Source: Pollutimonas harenae (GTDB lineage: Bacteria; Pseudomonadota; Gammaproteobacteria; Burkholderiales; Burkholderiaceae_B). Taken from it: a stretch of 64,000 nucleotides of DNA. The position numbers and the translations under genes were made by a program. The DNA is taken from positions 868,001-932,000 of the forward strand of contig NZ_SDQD01000002.1 in NCBI RefSeq assembly GCF_004153685.1, written 5' to 3'. Positions 56,491 to 64,000 of the stretch are shown here, in pieces. Under the pieces are notes generated by a model, which saw nothing but the letters and a program-made list of their open reading frames with translations, was not told where the DNA came from and searched no databases. How positions within the stretch are numbered: the stretch's first letter is position 1; each line of letters begins with the position of its first letter.

Positions 56491-58137
56491 ATGACCAATC
56501 TCACTATCCCTCAGCATGGATGGCCCGACGAATACGTACAACGCTATCGTCAGGCCGGGCATTGGCAGGGTGAAACTTTTGGTGCCCTATTGCGTAGCCG
56601 GGCCGAGCAGCACCCCGATCGCATCGCGGTCGTTGGCGGGTCGAAAAACCTGACTTATGCGCAACTGGATGAGCATGCGTCGGCCATTGCCGCGGGCCTG
56701 CTGGCACAAGGCTTCCAGGCGGGTGACCGCATTGTTGTGCACCTGCCCAATATTCCAGAATTCATTACCGTTGTTTTTGGGTTGTTCAGGGCCGGTATCA
56801 TTCCTCTTTACGCCTTGCCCGCACATCGCATCACCGAAATCGAGCATTTCGCCAAATCGGGCGGTGCCACAGGCTATCTGTGCGCGGCAGAACACGGTGG
56901 TTTCAACTATCTTGGCCTGGCCACCACCTTGCAAGAGCGCTGCCCTGATGTCGAGCATGTGATCGTCATTGGCGATGCCACAGATCGCTATACCAGTCTG
57001 CAGGACATTGAAGCGGCTGGCGCCAATACAGACGTTCTCGCCACCGCATCTTCTGCCCAAGACATTGCATTTCTACAAATTTCAGGTGGCAGTACAGGGC
57101 TGTCCAAGCTCATTCCCCGCACTCACGACGACTATATTTACACGCTGCGCGAAAGCGCACGCATCTGCGAACTGGACGGCGATAGCGTCTTGCTGTGCGC
57201 CCTGCCCATGGCCCATAACTTTCCCATGAGCTCTCCGGGCTTTCTAGGCACCTTGTACGCGGGCGGACGTGTGGTGCTTAGCCTATCGCCCAGCCCCGAA
57301 GCCTGCTTCGAGCTGATTAAACGAGAAAAAGTAACGCAGTGCAGTCTGGTGCCCCCCTTGCTTATGTTATGGCTCGACGCCGCCGAACGCAGCAAGCCCA
57401 ACTTATCCAGCCTGCGTGTCATACAAGTCGGTGGCGCCAAGCTCATCCCCGAAGTGGCCCAGCGGGTCAGGCCAACACTGGGCGTGACGCTGCAACAGGT
57501 TTTCGGCATGGCGGAGGGCCTGGTCAACTACACACGACTGGGCGATGACGCTGAAACCATTATCGAAACCCAGGGCCGGCCTATCAGCCCGGACGACGAG
57601 CTGCTTATCGTCGACGACGACGGACAAGCCGTCGCCGACGGTCAAGCCGGGCATCTGCTGACACGCGGCCCATACACCATACGCGGTTACTACAACAATC
57701 CAGCCGCCAATCAACGCTCCTTTACTGAAGACGGCTACTACCGTACCGGTGACATCGTCAAACTGACTCCCGACGGCTATCTGGTCGTACAGGGCCGCGC
57801 GGGCGATCATATCAACCGCGCAGGCGAAAAAATTTCTGCCGAAGAAATCGAAAACCACCTGCTTGCGAACCCCGCCGTTTTCGACGCAGCCGTGGTATCT
57901 GTACCCGACACCTATCTCGGAGAGCGCAGCTGCGCCTTCATTATTCCCCGGAATGAAAAACCGCGCGCCGTCGAACTGAAAAAATGGATGCGCGAACGCG
58001 GCATAGCCGATTTCAAAGTGCCTGATCAAATCATTTTTGTAGACACTTTCAGCGAAACCGCTGTCGGCAAAATCAGCCGCAAGACCCTGCGCGCGCAGTT
58101 GCGCGCCCAACTCGACACCACACAACAAAACTCATGA
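56491..58137 (+). CDS. entE: 2,3-dihydroxybenzoate-AMP ligase (aryl-acid activating)
   Basis: A 548-residue stand-alone adenylation enzyme similar throughout to DhbE/EntE, with P-loop SGGSTGLSKLIPRTHDDY and GMAEGLVNYTR. Specificity-pocket residues read Asn243, Phe244, Ser248 and Val337. Ser248 and Val337 favour 2,3-dihydroxybenzoate; Phe244 is more common in salicylate ligases. It activates the aryl acid and loads it on the carrier protein encoded next, whose ATG overlaps its stop. Confidence 0.92.
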   Translation: MTNLTIPQHGWPDEYVQRYRQAGHWQGETFGALLRSRAEQHPDRIAVVGGSKNLTYAQLDEHASAIAAGLLAQGFQAGDRIVVHLPNIPEFITVVFGLFRAGIIPLYALPAHRITEIEHFAKSGGATGYLCAAEHGGFNYLGLATTLQERCPDVEHVIVIGDATDRYTSLQDIEAAGANTDVLATASSAQDIAFLQISGGSTGLSKLIPRTHDDYIYTLRESARICELDGDSVLLCALPMAHNFPMSSPGFLGTLYAGGRVVLSLSPSPEACFELIKREKVTQCSLVPPLLMLWLDAAERSKPNLSSLRVIQVGGAKLIPEVAQRVRPTLGVTLQQVFGMAEGLVNYTRLGDDAETIIETQGRPISPDDELLIVDDDGQAVADGQAGHLLTRGPYTIRGYYNNPAANQRSFTEDGYYRTGDIVKLTPDGYLVVQGRAGDHINRAGEKISAEEIENHLLANPAVFDAAVVSVPDTYLGERSCAFIIPRNEKPRAVELKKWMRERGIADFKVPDQIIFVDTFSETAVGKISRKTLRAQLRAQLDTTQQNS

Positions 58138-58373
58138 ATACTCCCCTGACGCTTGAATCCATGCGAGCCGACATTGCCCGCGTCCTGCATGAAGATCCTT
58201 CCGAGATTGGCAATGATGACAACCTCATGGATCTGGGCCTGGACTCCATGCGCACCATGACACTTGCATCACAATGGCGCGACGTTGGTGTAAACATTGA
58301 TTTTTCTGAAATGGCGCTGAATGCAACGCTGGGACACTGGTGGTCGCTGGCCGAGTCAGCCCAGCAAGGCTGA
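58134..58373 (+). CDS. Stand-alone aryl carrier protein
   Basis: A 79-residue carrier domain with the phosphopantetheine serine Ser38 in LGLDSMRTM. In EntB/DhbB this domain is fused to an isochorismatase; here it stands alone, with no isochorismatase domain. It would carry the activated aryl group to the condensation domain of the NRPS. It overlaps the ligase gene by 4 nt and lies 41 nt before the NRPS. Confidence 0.9.
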   Translation: MNTPLTLESMRADIARVLHEDPSEIGNDDNLMDLGLDSMRTMTLASQWRDVGVNIDFSEMALNATLGHWWSLAESAQQG

Positions 58374-58414
58374 CTCAGTTAACGTGGTAGACGTCGTATC
58401 CGTATTCCCGTTTC

Positions 58415-61400
58415 ATGAAAGTTAACGATCTTATTATCCTGTCTTCTGACGACCCTCACTTCATGCAGGATCGGGGACACGCCACACCGCTGACTGAAGC
58501 ACAGGAAGGGCTTTGGTACGCCCAGCGTCTGGATCCTCAAAACCCCATCTTCAATACCGGGCACTGCACCGAAATCAAAGGCTCGCTGGAGCTTCCGGAG
58601 TTCATGCAGGCTGTGGGTCAAACTCTGCGTGAAGCCAATGCCTTGTCCTTGAGATTCATGGATCATGAATCGGGTCCTTTGCAATATTTCGATGCCGCAT
58701 CCACGCCATCCCTGGAGGTGGTGGACCTGAGCGCCGAGCCTGCCTCAACGAAAATGGCCAGGGCGCAAATGCTGCGCGACCTGCACACGCCCATAGATCC
58801 GCTTGTCGATGCCCTGGCACGCCACGTCCTGTTTATAGCTGGCGATCATCATTATTTTTGGTATCAACGAATACATCATCTGGCCGCCGACGGCTACGGA
58901 ATGTCGCTCATTGAAAAGCGCGTCATTCAGCTATACCAGGCATTGATCGAACAGGGCAATCAAGGCACGCCGCTCACTCCCTTTGAAGCTGTCGTCAAGG
59001 AAGACCTGGCTTACCGGGCCGGAACCCGACGCGTGGAAGATTCCGGCTTCTGGCAAGACAGTCTGCAACAGCTGGACGAAGTCGCCAGCCTGGGCGCCGG
59101 CACCGCCCTGACCGCGCACAGCATACTGCAAGCCCGCTGCATACTTGACAACGAGCTGGTGGCCCGCTTGCAGCGTCGGCAAGACGAAGCCCAATGTAGC
59201 TGGCCCGATCTGCTGACCGCTCTGGTTGCCGCCTATGTGCAGCGACATACTGGCCAGGACACTACCGTCATAGGGGTCCCCTGGATGGGGCGTATGGGCA
59301 ATGCCAGCGCACGTAGCGTAGCAACCATCATGAATGTGGCTCCGCTAAAGCTGAATATTGACCAGTGCGAGCCTCTGGACACATTTTTCAGAAATGTCGC
59401 CAAACAATTGCGCCTGGCCCGCAAGCATGGCCGATATCGCAGCGAACAGCTGCGCCGCGACCTGAACCTGCTGGGCGGGCAACGCCGTCTGCACGGGCCT
59501 TTGGTAAATATCTTGCCCTTTGACGCGCCCTATGGGCAATCCCGTCTGCAGGCCCGGCAAGAGGTGTTATGCGCCGGCCCGGTTGAAGACCTCAATTTCA
59601 ATTTCAGGGCGCACGCCGATGGCTCGGAACTGCGTCTCGAGCTTGAAGCCAATCCCAAGCTATATCAGCAGACAGACCTGGACATCCACCTGGAACGGCT
59701 GGTCGGGTTCATAGACAGGGCTTTGCGGGCCGAATCACTGTTGGCGGTAGAAACACTGGGGCCGGCTGAAGCGCGGCATTGGCTATATGCGGTGAACCAG
59801 ACGGAACACGACGCGCCTGACACCACGCTCAGCGCCCTGACCACTGCAAGCTGCGCGGCCCACCCTGAACGCGAGGCCTTACGCTTTGACCATCACTCCA
59901 TCACCTATCGCGAATTCGAGACACTGGTCCGGCGCGCTGCGACGGGTTTACGACAGGCTGGTGTGAAGGCGGGCGACATCGTAGCCGTCGCCCTGCCACG
60001 CAGTGACTTCATGGTCATGAGTCTGCATGCCATCATGAAGGCGGGCGCAGCCTATCTGCCGCTCGACATCGAACAACCCGACGAGCGCATTGCACGCATA
60101 CTGAATTCCGCGCAGCCCGCGGCCGTCATTGGCGATAACAGTACATGGTCCAGGCTCGCCGCCTCCTCCAATGCCCTGAATGTAGAAGCCTTGTTCGCGA
60201 CAGCAGATACCATTCCCGCCTGGCCGGAGCCGGCACCGCAAGACCCCGCGTACGTGCTCTACACGTCGGGTTCTACCGGCGAGCCCAAGGGGGTGGTCGT
60301 TAGCCATCGTGCCATCGTCAACCGCCTGCTGTGGATGAAAAATCATTATGCGCTGGGGCCTGGGCACTGCTTCCTGCAAAAAACGCCTTATACCTTCGAT
60401 GTGTCGGTATGGGAGCTCTTCCTGCCCATGCTCTGCGGCGCCCCGCTGGTCATCGCCCTACCCGGCTTGCACCGCGATCCTCACGCCCTGGCCCAGTTCA
60501 TCAGGAAGGCGCGCATCAACGTCGCCCACTTTGTGCCGTCCATGCTGGCCGCTTTTTTAAATGAGCCCGGCAGCGCGGGGCTGGAGCTGGAGCATGTGTA
60601 CTGCAGCGGCGAGGCGCTGAGCGCCGGCCTGCGCGACCGCTTCCATACGCGCATCAAATCCGAATTACATAATCTGTACGGCCCCACCGAAGCAGCGGTT
60701 GATGTCAGTTATTGGCGCGCACATCGCGACGATACGTCCGATCCGCTGCCCATTGGGCTGCCGGTATGGAATACGCAGCTTTATGTCCTGGATCGCTACC
60801 TGCGGCCTGTCCCGCCTGGGGTGGCGGGTACGCTTTACCTGGGCGGGCGCCAGCTCGCCGACGGCTATCTTGGCCGGCCCGACCTGACAGCCGAGCGTTT
60901 TGTCCCTGATCCATTTTGCACACAGCCCGGCGCTCGCATGTACGACACCGGCGATCTGGCCCGCTGGCGCAACGATGGCGCGGTGGTGTACTTGGGTCGC
61001 CTGGATCATCAAATCAAGATACGCGGCCAGCGCATTGAGCTGGGGGAAGTCGAAACCGTGCTCAGCCGTTACCCGGCCTGCCGCGAACTGGTGGTCATGG
61101 CGCGTGAAGACCAACCCGGGCAAACCCGTCTGGTCGCCTATATGGCAGCGCGGGCAGGCCACACCATGGATCCGGACAGCGTGCTGACATACGCTCGCGA
61201 ACATCTGCCCGATGCCATGGTGCCTTCCGCCATCATTGAGCTTGACGTCCTGCCCGTGAATGCCAACGGAAAGCTGGATCGCAAAGCCCTGCCCGCCCCT
61301 GCCTTTACAGCTGGAACTGGCCGCATGGCGCAGACCGCCACAGAGCAAACACTTGCCCGATTGTTTAAGAAGGTACTCGAACTGAATGCCGAGCCGGCAG

Positions 61401-62401
61401 CCGATGACGACTTCTTTTCGCTCGGCGGACACTCCTTGCTGGCAGCCCGGCTGGCCAACCTGCTGCGTAAACAGTTCTCGGAAGCATTGACGCTGGGCGC
61501 CATCTTCGAACATCCCACCGTATCCCGCCTGGCCGCTTATCTGGACCGCTCGGACACCATGGAGCGCCCCGCCCTGGGCGATGGATTTGGTCGGCATTTC
61601 ATCTTACAGCCTGATACTGGCCAGGGTCGGCCTGCTCTGTTCTGCATACATCCAGCAGGTGGCCTGAGCTGGTGCTACGGCTTGCTGGCCCGGCAGCTGT
61701 CTACCACGCGTGCCGTCCATGGCGTGCAATCGCCCTGGCTCGGTTACGACAGTACCAACATCAATTCCCTCCACGAGCTGGCAAACCGCTATGCCGATCA
61801 AATCGAAACCATGCAAAGCGAAGGACCTTATCACTTGCTGGGCTGGTCGGTGGGCGGGATTATTGCGCACGAAGTTGCCTGCGTACTGGCCGAGCGCCAT
61901 CGACCGGTCGGCGTAGTCTGCATGCTTGACGCTTATCCCAGCGAAGTGTGGCGTGCACGCCCCGAGCCGGCCCATGACGCCGCCTACAAGGCCATCATGC
62001 ATATTGCCGGCTACGACCCCGATGCGCTGGGCGCAGGCAAACTCAATCGCAAGGGAGTGATTGAATTCCTGCGCGGCAGCGGGCATGCCCTGGGTGAGCT
62101 TACCGACGTTCAGCTCGACGGCATTATTTCTTCGGTCGAGCATAGCAATGCTCTGGTGCGTCAGCACGAACATCGTTTTTACAATGGCCCGCTGCTCTAC
62201 TATCGCGCCGCCCTGGATCATCAGGACGAAGACCTGCATCCGGATATGTGGCGGCCCTGGGCGGCCAACATAACAGTGCACGACACAGCCTCGCTGCACG
62301 CCCACTTGACCGGCGAACAGGCAACCACACAGTTGTTGCCCACACTCGATCTGGCACTGGTGAGAGCCGACTCACTGACGGCCAGAGGAGACTACGGCTG
62401 A
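58415..62401 (+). CDS. entF: EntF-like nonribosomal peptide synthetase (C-A-T-TE)
   Basis: 1328 residues in one module. Condensation domain with HHLAADG (154-160). Adenylation domain with YTSGSTGEPKG (from 616); the specificity pocket reads D-V-W-H-Y-S-L-V-D-K, one conservative change from the EntF serine code. Carrier domain with LGGHS (Ser1007). Thioesterase with GWSVGG (Ser1145) and a C-terminal histidine region (1295-1297). The thioesterase should cyclise or release (DHB-Ser)n, the enterobactin reaction. No epimerisation or methylation domain is present. Confidence 0.93.
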   Translation: MKVNDLIILSSDDPHFMQDRGHATPLTEAQEGLWYAQRLDPQNPIFNTGHCTEIKGSLELPEFMQAVGQTLREANALSLRFMDHESGPLQYFDAASTPSLEVVDLSAEPASTKMARAQMLRDLHTPIDPLVDALARHVLFIAGDHHYFWYQRIHHLAADGYGMSLIEKRVIQLYQALIEQGNQGTPLTPFEAVVKEDLAYRAGTRRVEDSGFWQDSLQQLDEVASLGAGTALTAHSILQARCILDNELVARLQRRQDEAQCSWPDLLTALVAAYVQRHTGQDTTVIGVPWMGRMGNASARSVATIMNVAPLKLNIDQCEPLDTFFRNVAKQLRLARKHGRYRSEQLRRDLNLLGGQRRLHGPLVNILPFDAPYGQSRLQARQEVLCAGPVEDLNFNFRAHADGSELRLELEANPKLYQQTDLDIHLERLVGFIDRALRAESLLAVETLGPAEARHWLYAVNQTEHDAPDTTLSALTTASCAAHPEREALRFDHHSITYREFETLVRRAATGLRQAGVKAGDIVAVALPRSDFMVMSLHAIMKAGAAYLPLDIEQPDERIARILNSAQPAAVIGDNSTWSRLAASSNALNVEALFATADTIPAWPEPAPQDPAYVLYTSGSTGEPKGVVVSHRAIVNRLLWMKNHYALGPGHCFLQKTPYTFDVSVWELFLPMLCGAPLVIALPGLHRDPHALAQFIRKARINVAHFVPSMLAAFLNEPGSAGLELEHVYCSGEALSAGLRDRFHTRIKSELHNLYGPTEAAVDVSYWRAHRDDTSDPLPIGLPVWNTQLYVLDRYLRPVPPGVAGTLYLGGRQLADGYLGRPDLTAERFVPDPFCTQPGARMYDTGDLARWRNDGAVVYLGRLDHQIKIRGQRIELGEVETVLSRYPACRELVVMAREDQPGQTRLVAYMAARAGHTMDPDSVLTYAREHLPDAMVPSAIIELDVLPVNANGKLDRKALPAPAFTAGTGRMAQTATEQTLARLFKKVLELNAEPAADDDFFSLGGHSLLAARLANLLRKQFSEALTLGAIFEHPTVSRLAAYLDRSDTMERPALGDGFGRHFILQPDTGQGRPALFCIHPAGGLSWCYGLLARQLSTTRAVHGVQSPWLGYDSTNINSLHELANRYADQIETMQSEGPYHLLGWSVGGIIAHEVACVLAERHRPVGVVCMLDAYPSEVWRARPEPAHDAAYKAIMHIAGYDPDALGAGKLNRKGVIEFLRGSGHALGELTDVQLDGIISSVEHSNALVRQHEHRFYNGPLLYYRAALDHQDEDLHPDMWRPWAANITVHDTASLHAHLTGEQATTQLLPTLDLALVRADSLTARGDYG

Positions 62402-62515
62402 TGCATGCCGTTACGTCCAAGCGCGTCTGTACACCAAGCCGCCAGCCGGCTCTCCCATAAACCGTATGTCCCAAACCCTTTTAAGCTGACCAACCTGCTT
62501 CGACAAGGAATATAA

Positions 62516-63919
62516 ATGCAAACCTCTCTTATTGGCATTCGTTTCAACAGACCCGCCGTGTTGAAACAGACAGCGGCCGTACTTGTCATGGCGCTGTGCG
62601 CCGGCAGCGCGTATGCGTCCAACACCGTATTCGATCAACCCGACCCCGACTTCAAGGGCAGGGTCTTCAGCCCCGGCGTCGTCACGCCGGGCGGCAATGC
62701 AGTGATTAACGGCTCCGGATTCAAGGCAGGCCAGGAAATACAACTGCTGCGCAGCGGTCAAAACGTAGCCAAAGATCAAGTACTGACGGCTGGCCAGGAC
62801 GGCAAGTTCAGTACCAGCATTGCCATCCCCGCCGATGCGGCCATCGGCCGCCATCCTATCGTTGTACAAGTTGCCAAGCCTTCCGCAGCCGAAGTCTTCG
62901 AGCTTAAGGTGTCGCCTGATATTAAATTCAGCGGCGCGGACAAGTTCACCATCGTTTCGGAACGCCTGCGACCCGGTATGTATCAAAGCGCCTACAGTGC
63001 AGCCAGCAACATGCTGTATGTCACCTCCTCTGCAGGCCGTCCCCCCGCTACTGAATCAGTGCTGATGAAGGTCGACCCAGACACACTGAAAATTGAAGCC
63101 AGCGCTACAGCTGCTACCAGCATGGTCAATGGCAAGAATCGGGTCATGGCCATCTTTGGAGTGGCGGTCGATGATGCAGCGGGCACAGTATGGGTCACCA
63201 ATACCCGCGACAATACCGTCGCCGTGTACAAGCAATCCGACTTGTCCCTGGTCAAGCAGTTTGAACCCGGTGCCGCCCCACACGCCCGTGATGTCGCTAT
63301 CGATAGTGCGCATCATCGTGCCTATGTGTCGGCTTTCGGTGCCGGTGAAATCGCAGTATTCGATACCCAGAAACTCGAACCGCTGGACGCTATCGCCATC
63401 AAGTCAGGCATTCGCGGGGAAGAGTTCAAGCCTATGGGCCTGTCTCTTGATGCCAGGAACAGCAAACTGTACACCGTCAGCCTGCCCAGTAACCAGGCCG
63501 CAATGATCGACCTTGCCAAGCAGCAAGTGGAACAGGTCTATGCCTTGCCGGGTGCCGAAGGCTCGATTGGCGTTGCGGTCGCACCCGAGGCCAATGTTTT
63601 GTTCGTAGCCTCGCAAGGCAGCGACAATATACAAATCCTTGATCTTGAAAAAGGTGAAGTCCTGCATTCCGTAAGCGTTGGCGCCAGTCCCTTGAGTGTG
63701 GTGTGGGATGCAAAAGACAAGCTGGCCTATGTGATCAGCCGTGGCGCGGGCTCCATCGCCGTCATCAACCTGGACGGCAAGCTGCTGGCCAACCTCAAAG
63801 CCGGTAGCTTGCCCAATCATTTGAGCACCGACGGTAAAGGTCACATATTCTCCATCAACAAGGCTCGCGGCAAAGACGATGAAACACGCGACCAAGTCAC
63901 CAAAATCACTCTGAAATAA
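62516..63919 (+). CDS. Secreted YncE-like beta-propeller protein
   Basis: A 467-residue exported protein (signal peptide ends AGSAYA). An IPT/Ig-like region (about residues 50-135: GVVTPGGNAVINGSGFKAGQEIQLL) precedes a seven-bladed 40-residue-repeat propeller with YncE-type blades (GTVWVTNTRDNTVAVYKQ; ANVLFVASQGSDNIQILDL). E. coli YncE is iron-regulated and lies near a TonB receptor gene, which fits its place after the siderophore synthetase. An accessory role in iron uptake is inference. Confidence 0.86.
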   Translation: MQTSLIGIRFNRPAVLKQTAAVLVMALCAGSAYASNTVFDQPDPDFKGRVFSPGVVTPGGNAVINGSGFKAGQEIQLLRSGQNVAKDQVLTAGQDGKFSTSIAIPADAAIGRHPIVVQVAKPSAAEVFELKVSPDIKFSGADKFTIVSERLRPGMYQSAYSAASNMLYVTSSAGRPPATESVLMKVDPDTLKIEASATAATSMVNGKNRVMAIFGVAVDDAAGTVWVTNTRDNTVAVYKQSDLSLVKQFEPGAAPHARDVAIDSAHHRAYVSAFGAGEIAVFDTQKLEPLDAIAIKSGIRGEEFKPMGLSLDARNSKLYTVSLPSNQAAMIDLAKQQVEQVYALPGAEGSIGVAVAPEANVLFVASQGSDNIQILDLEKGEVLHSVSVGASPLSVVWDAKDKLAYVISRGAGSIAVINLDGKLLANLKAGSLPNHLSTDGKGHIFSINKARGKDDETRDQVTKITLK

Positions 63920-63926
63920 GACGTTA

Positions 63927-63954
63927 TGACTAGCCATGATTCCATGGCTAGTCA
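63927..63954. terminator. Twelve-base-pair hairpin after the YncE-like gene
   Basis: TGACTAGCCATG (63927-63938) pairs perfectly with CATGGCTAGTCA (63943-63954) around a 4-nt loop, 8 nt after the stop. No U-tract follows. It probably stabilises or partially terminates the transcript before the next gene. Confidence 0.5.
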
Positions 63955-63980
63955 ACCATGTATTGGAAAGGAATCAAGCC

Positions 63981-64000
63981 GTGAGCATACCCGCCATCGC
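63981..64000 (+). CDS. Start of a further gene (partial, cut by window edge)
   Basis: A GTG at 63981 preceded by an AAAGGA ribosome site with good spacing opens a frame (starting MSIPAI) that runs off the window. Only six codons are visible, so no function can be given. Its position makes it a likely further member of the siderophore locus. Confidence 0.4.

Noticed and set aside
60665-61597. 310-codon minus-strand frame inside the NRPS gene
   Set aside because: Antisense to the adenylation and carrier domains, whose motifs are intact; no independent support.

Overview
The window is a gene-dense bacterial chromosome segment with moderately high GC and a strong G/C bias at third codon positions. 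Gene content and order point to a betaproteobacterium, most likely of the family Alcaligenaceae (Bordetella/Pusillimonas type). The indicators are a gmk-rpoZ-spoT string, surE-pcm-nlpD, a PII gene beside yaeQ, a TrpX-like ABC system and divergent ybbA/tesA. The family assignment is inference from protein character and synteny, not from a database search. I see no rRNA, tRNA, insertion sequence, prophage or CRISPR array. No stretch longer than about 300 bases lacks a gene once the 47-codon gene at 3998-4141 is counted.

Layout. 1-1766 (minus) is a TrpX/TrpY-like ABC importer cut by the left edge. 1912-3856 (minus) holds a thiolase followed by an overlapping spermidine-synthase-like methyltransferase gene. 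3857-10208 holds a small hypothetical gene with its own terminator, exonuclease III, a lipid-type methyltransferase, a small acidic protein, then gmk-rpoZ-spoT, and a secreted M23 endopeptidase. 10281-13227 is a DctPQM-type TRAP transporter behind a palindromic operator candidate. 13247-23685 is mostly housekeeping: ybbA/tesA, ppiD, a glycerophosphodiesterase, rlmJ, an RluF-type pseudouridine synthase, ubiC, yaeQ, glnB, an MscS-type channel and argH.

23722-27725 is the most unusual region. A 69-residue Nif11-like protein is transcribed away from a 1207-residue SARP-type regulator. The regulator has a winged helix, a four-cysteine cluster, BTAD, a degenerate cyclase domain, an AAA ATPase domain and TPR-like repeats. 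A perfect heptamer direct repeat with the 11-bp period used by SARPs lies just upstream of its start codon.

27667-50187 is again core: rlmD, a Spy-like protein, a PolB-like exonuclease, nlpD-pcm-surE, plsY, tsaD, a purine permease, a thioredoxin, yigZ, a YbiT-type ABC-F protein, an LD-carboxypeptidase with a histidine tail, tadA, a HAD hydrolase, nnr, a YadGH-like exporter, a DapA-family enzyme, yajQ, an acyl-CoA synthetase, lrgAB and an EamA transporter. 50321-52435 carries an Lrp-type regulator, a lipoprotein and a PheC-like periplasmic protein.

52508-63919 is a catecholate siderophore locus with two Fur-box candidates. One block encodes uptake and processing: FecCD-type permease, ATPase, binding protein and an IroE/Fes-like esterase. 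The second encodes assembly: aryl-AMP ligase, stand-alone aryl carrier protein and an EntF-like C-A-T-TE synthetase whose specificity pocket reads as serine. A secreted YncE-like beta-propeller protein follows. Together they would make, import and hydrolyse a 2,3-dihydroxybenzoyl-serine (enterobactin-like) siderophore. The genes for making dihydroxybenzoate, an outer-membrane receptor and a phosphopantetheinyl transferase are not in the window.
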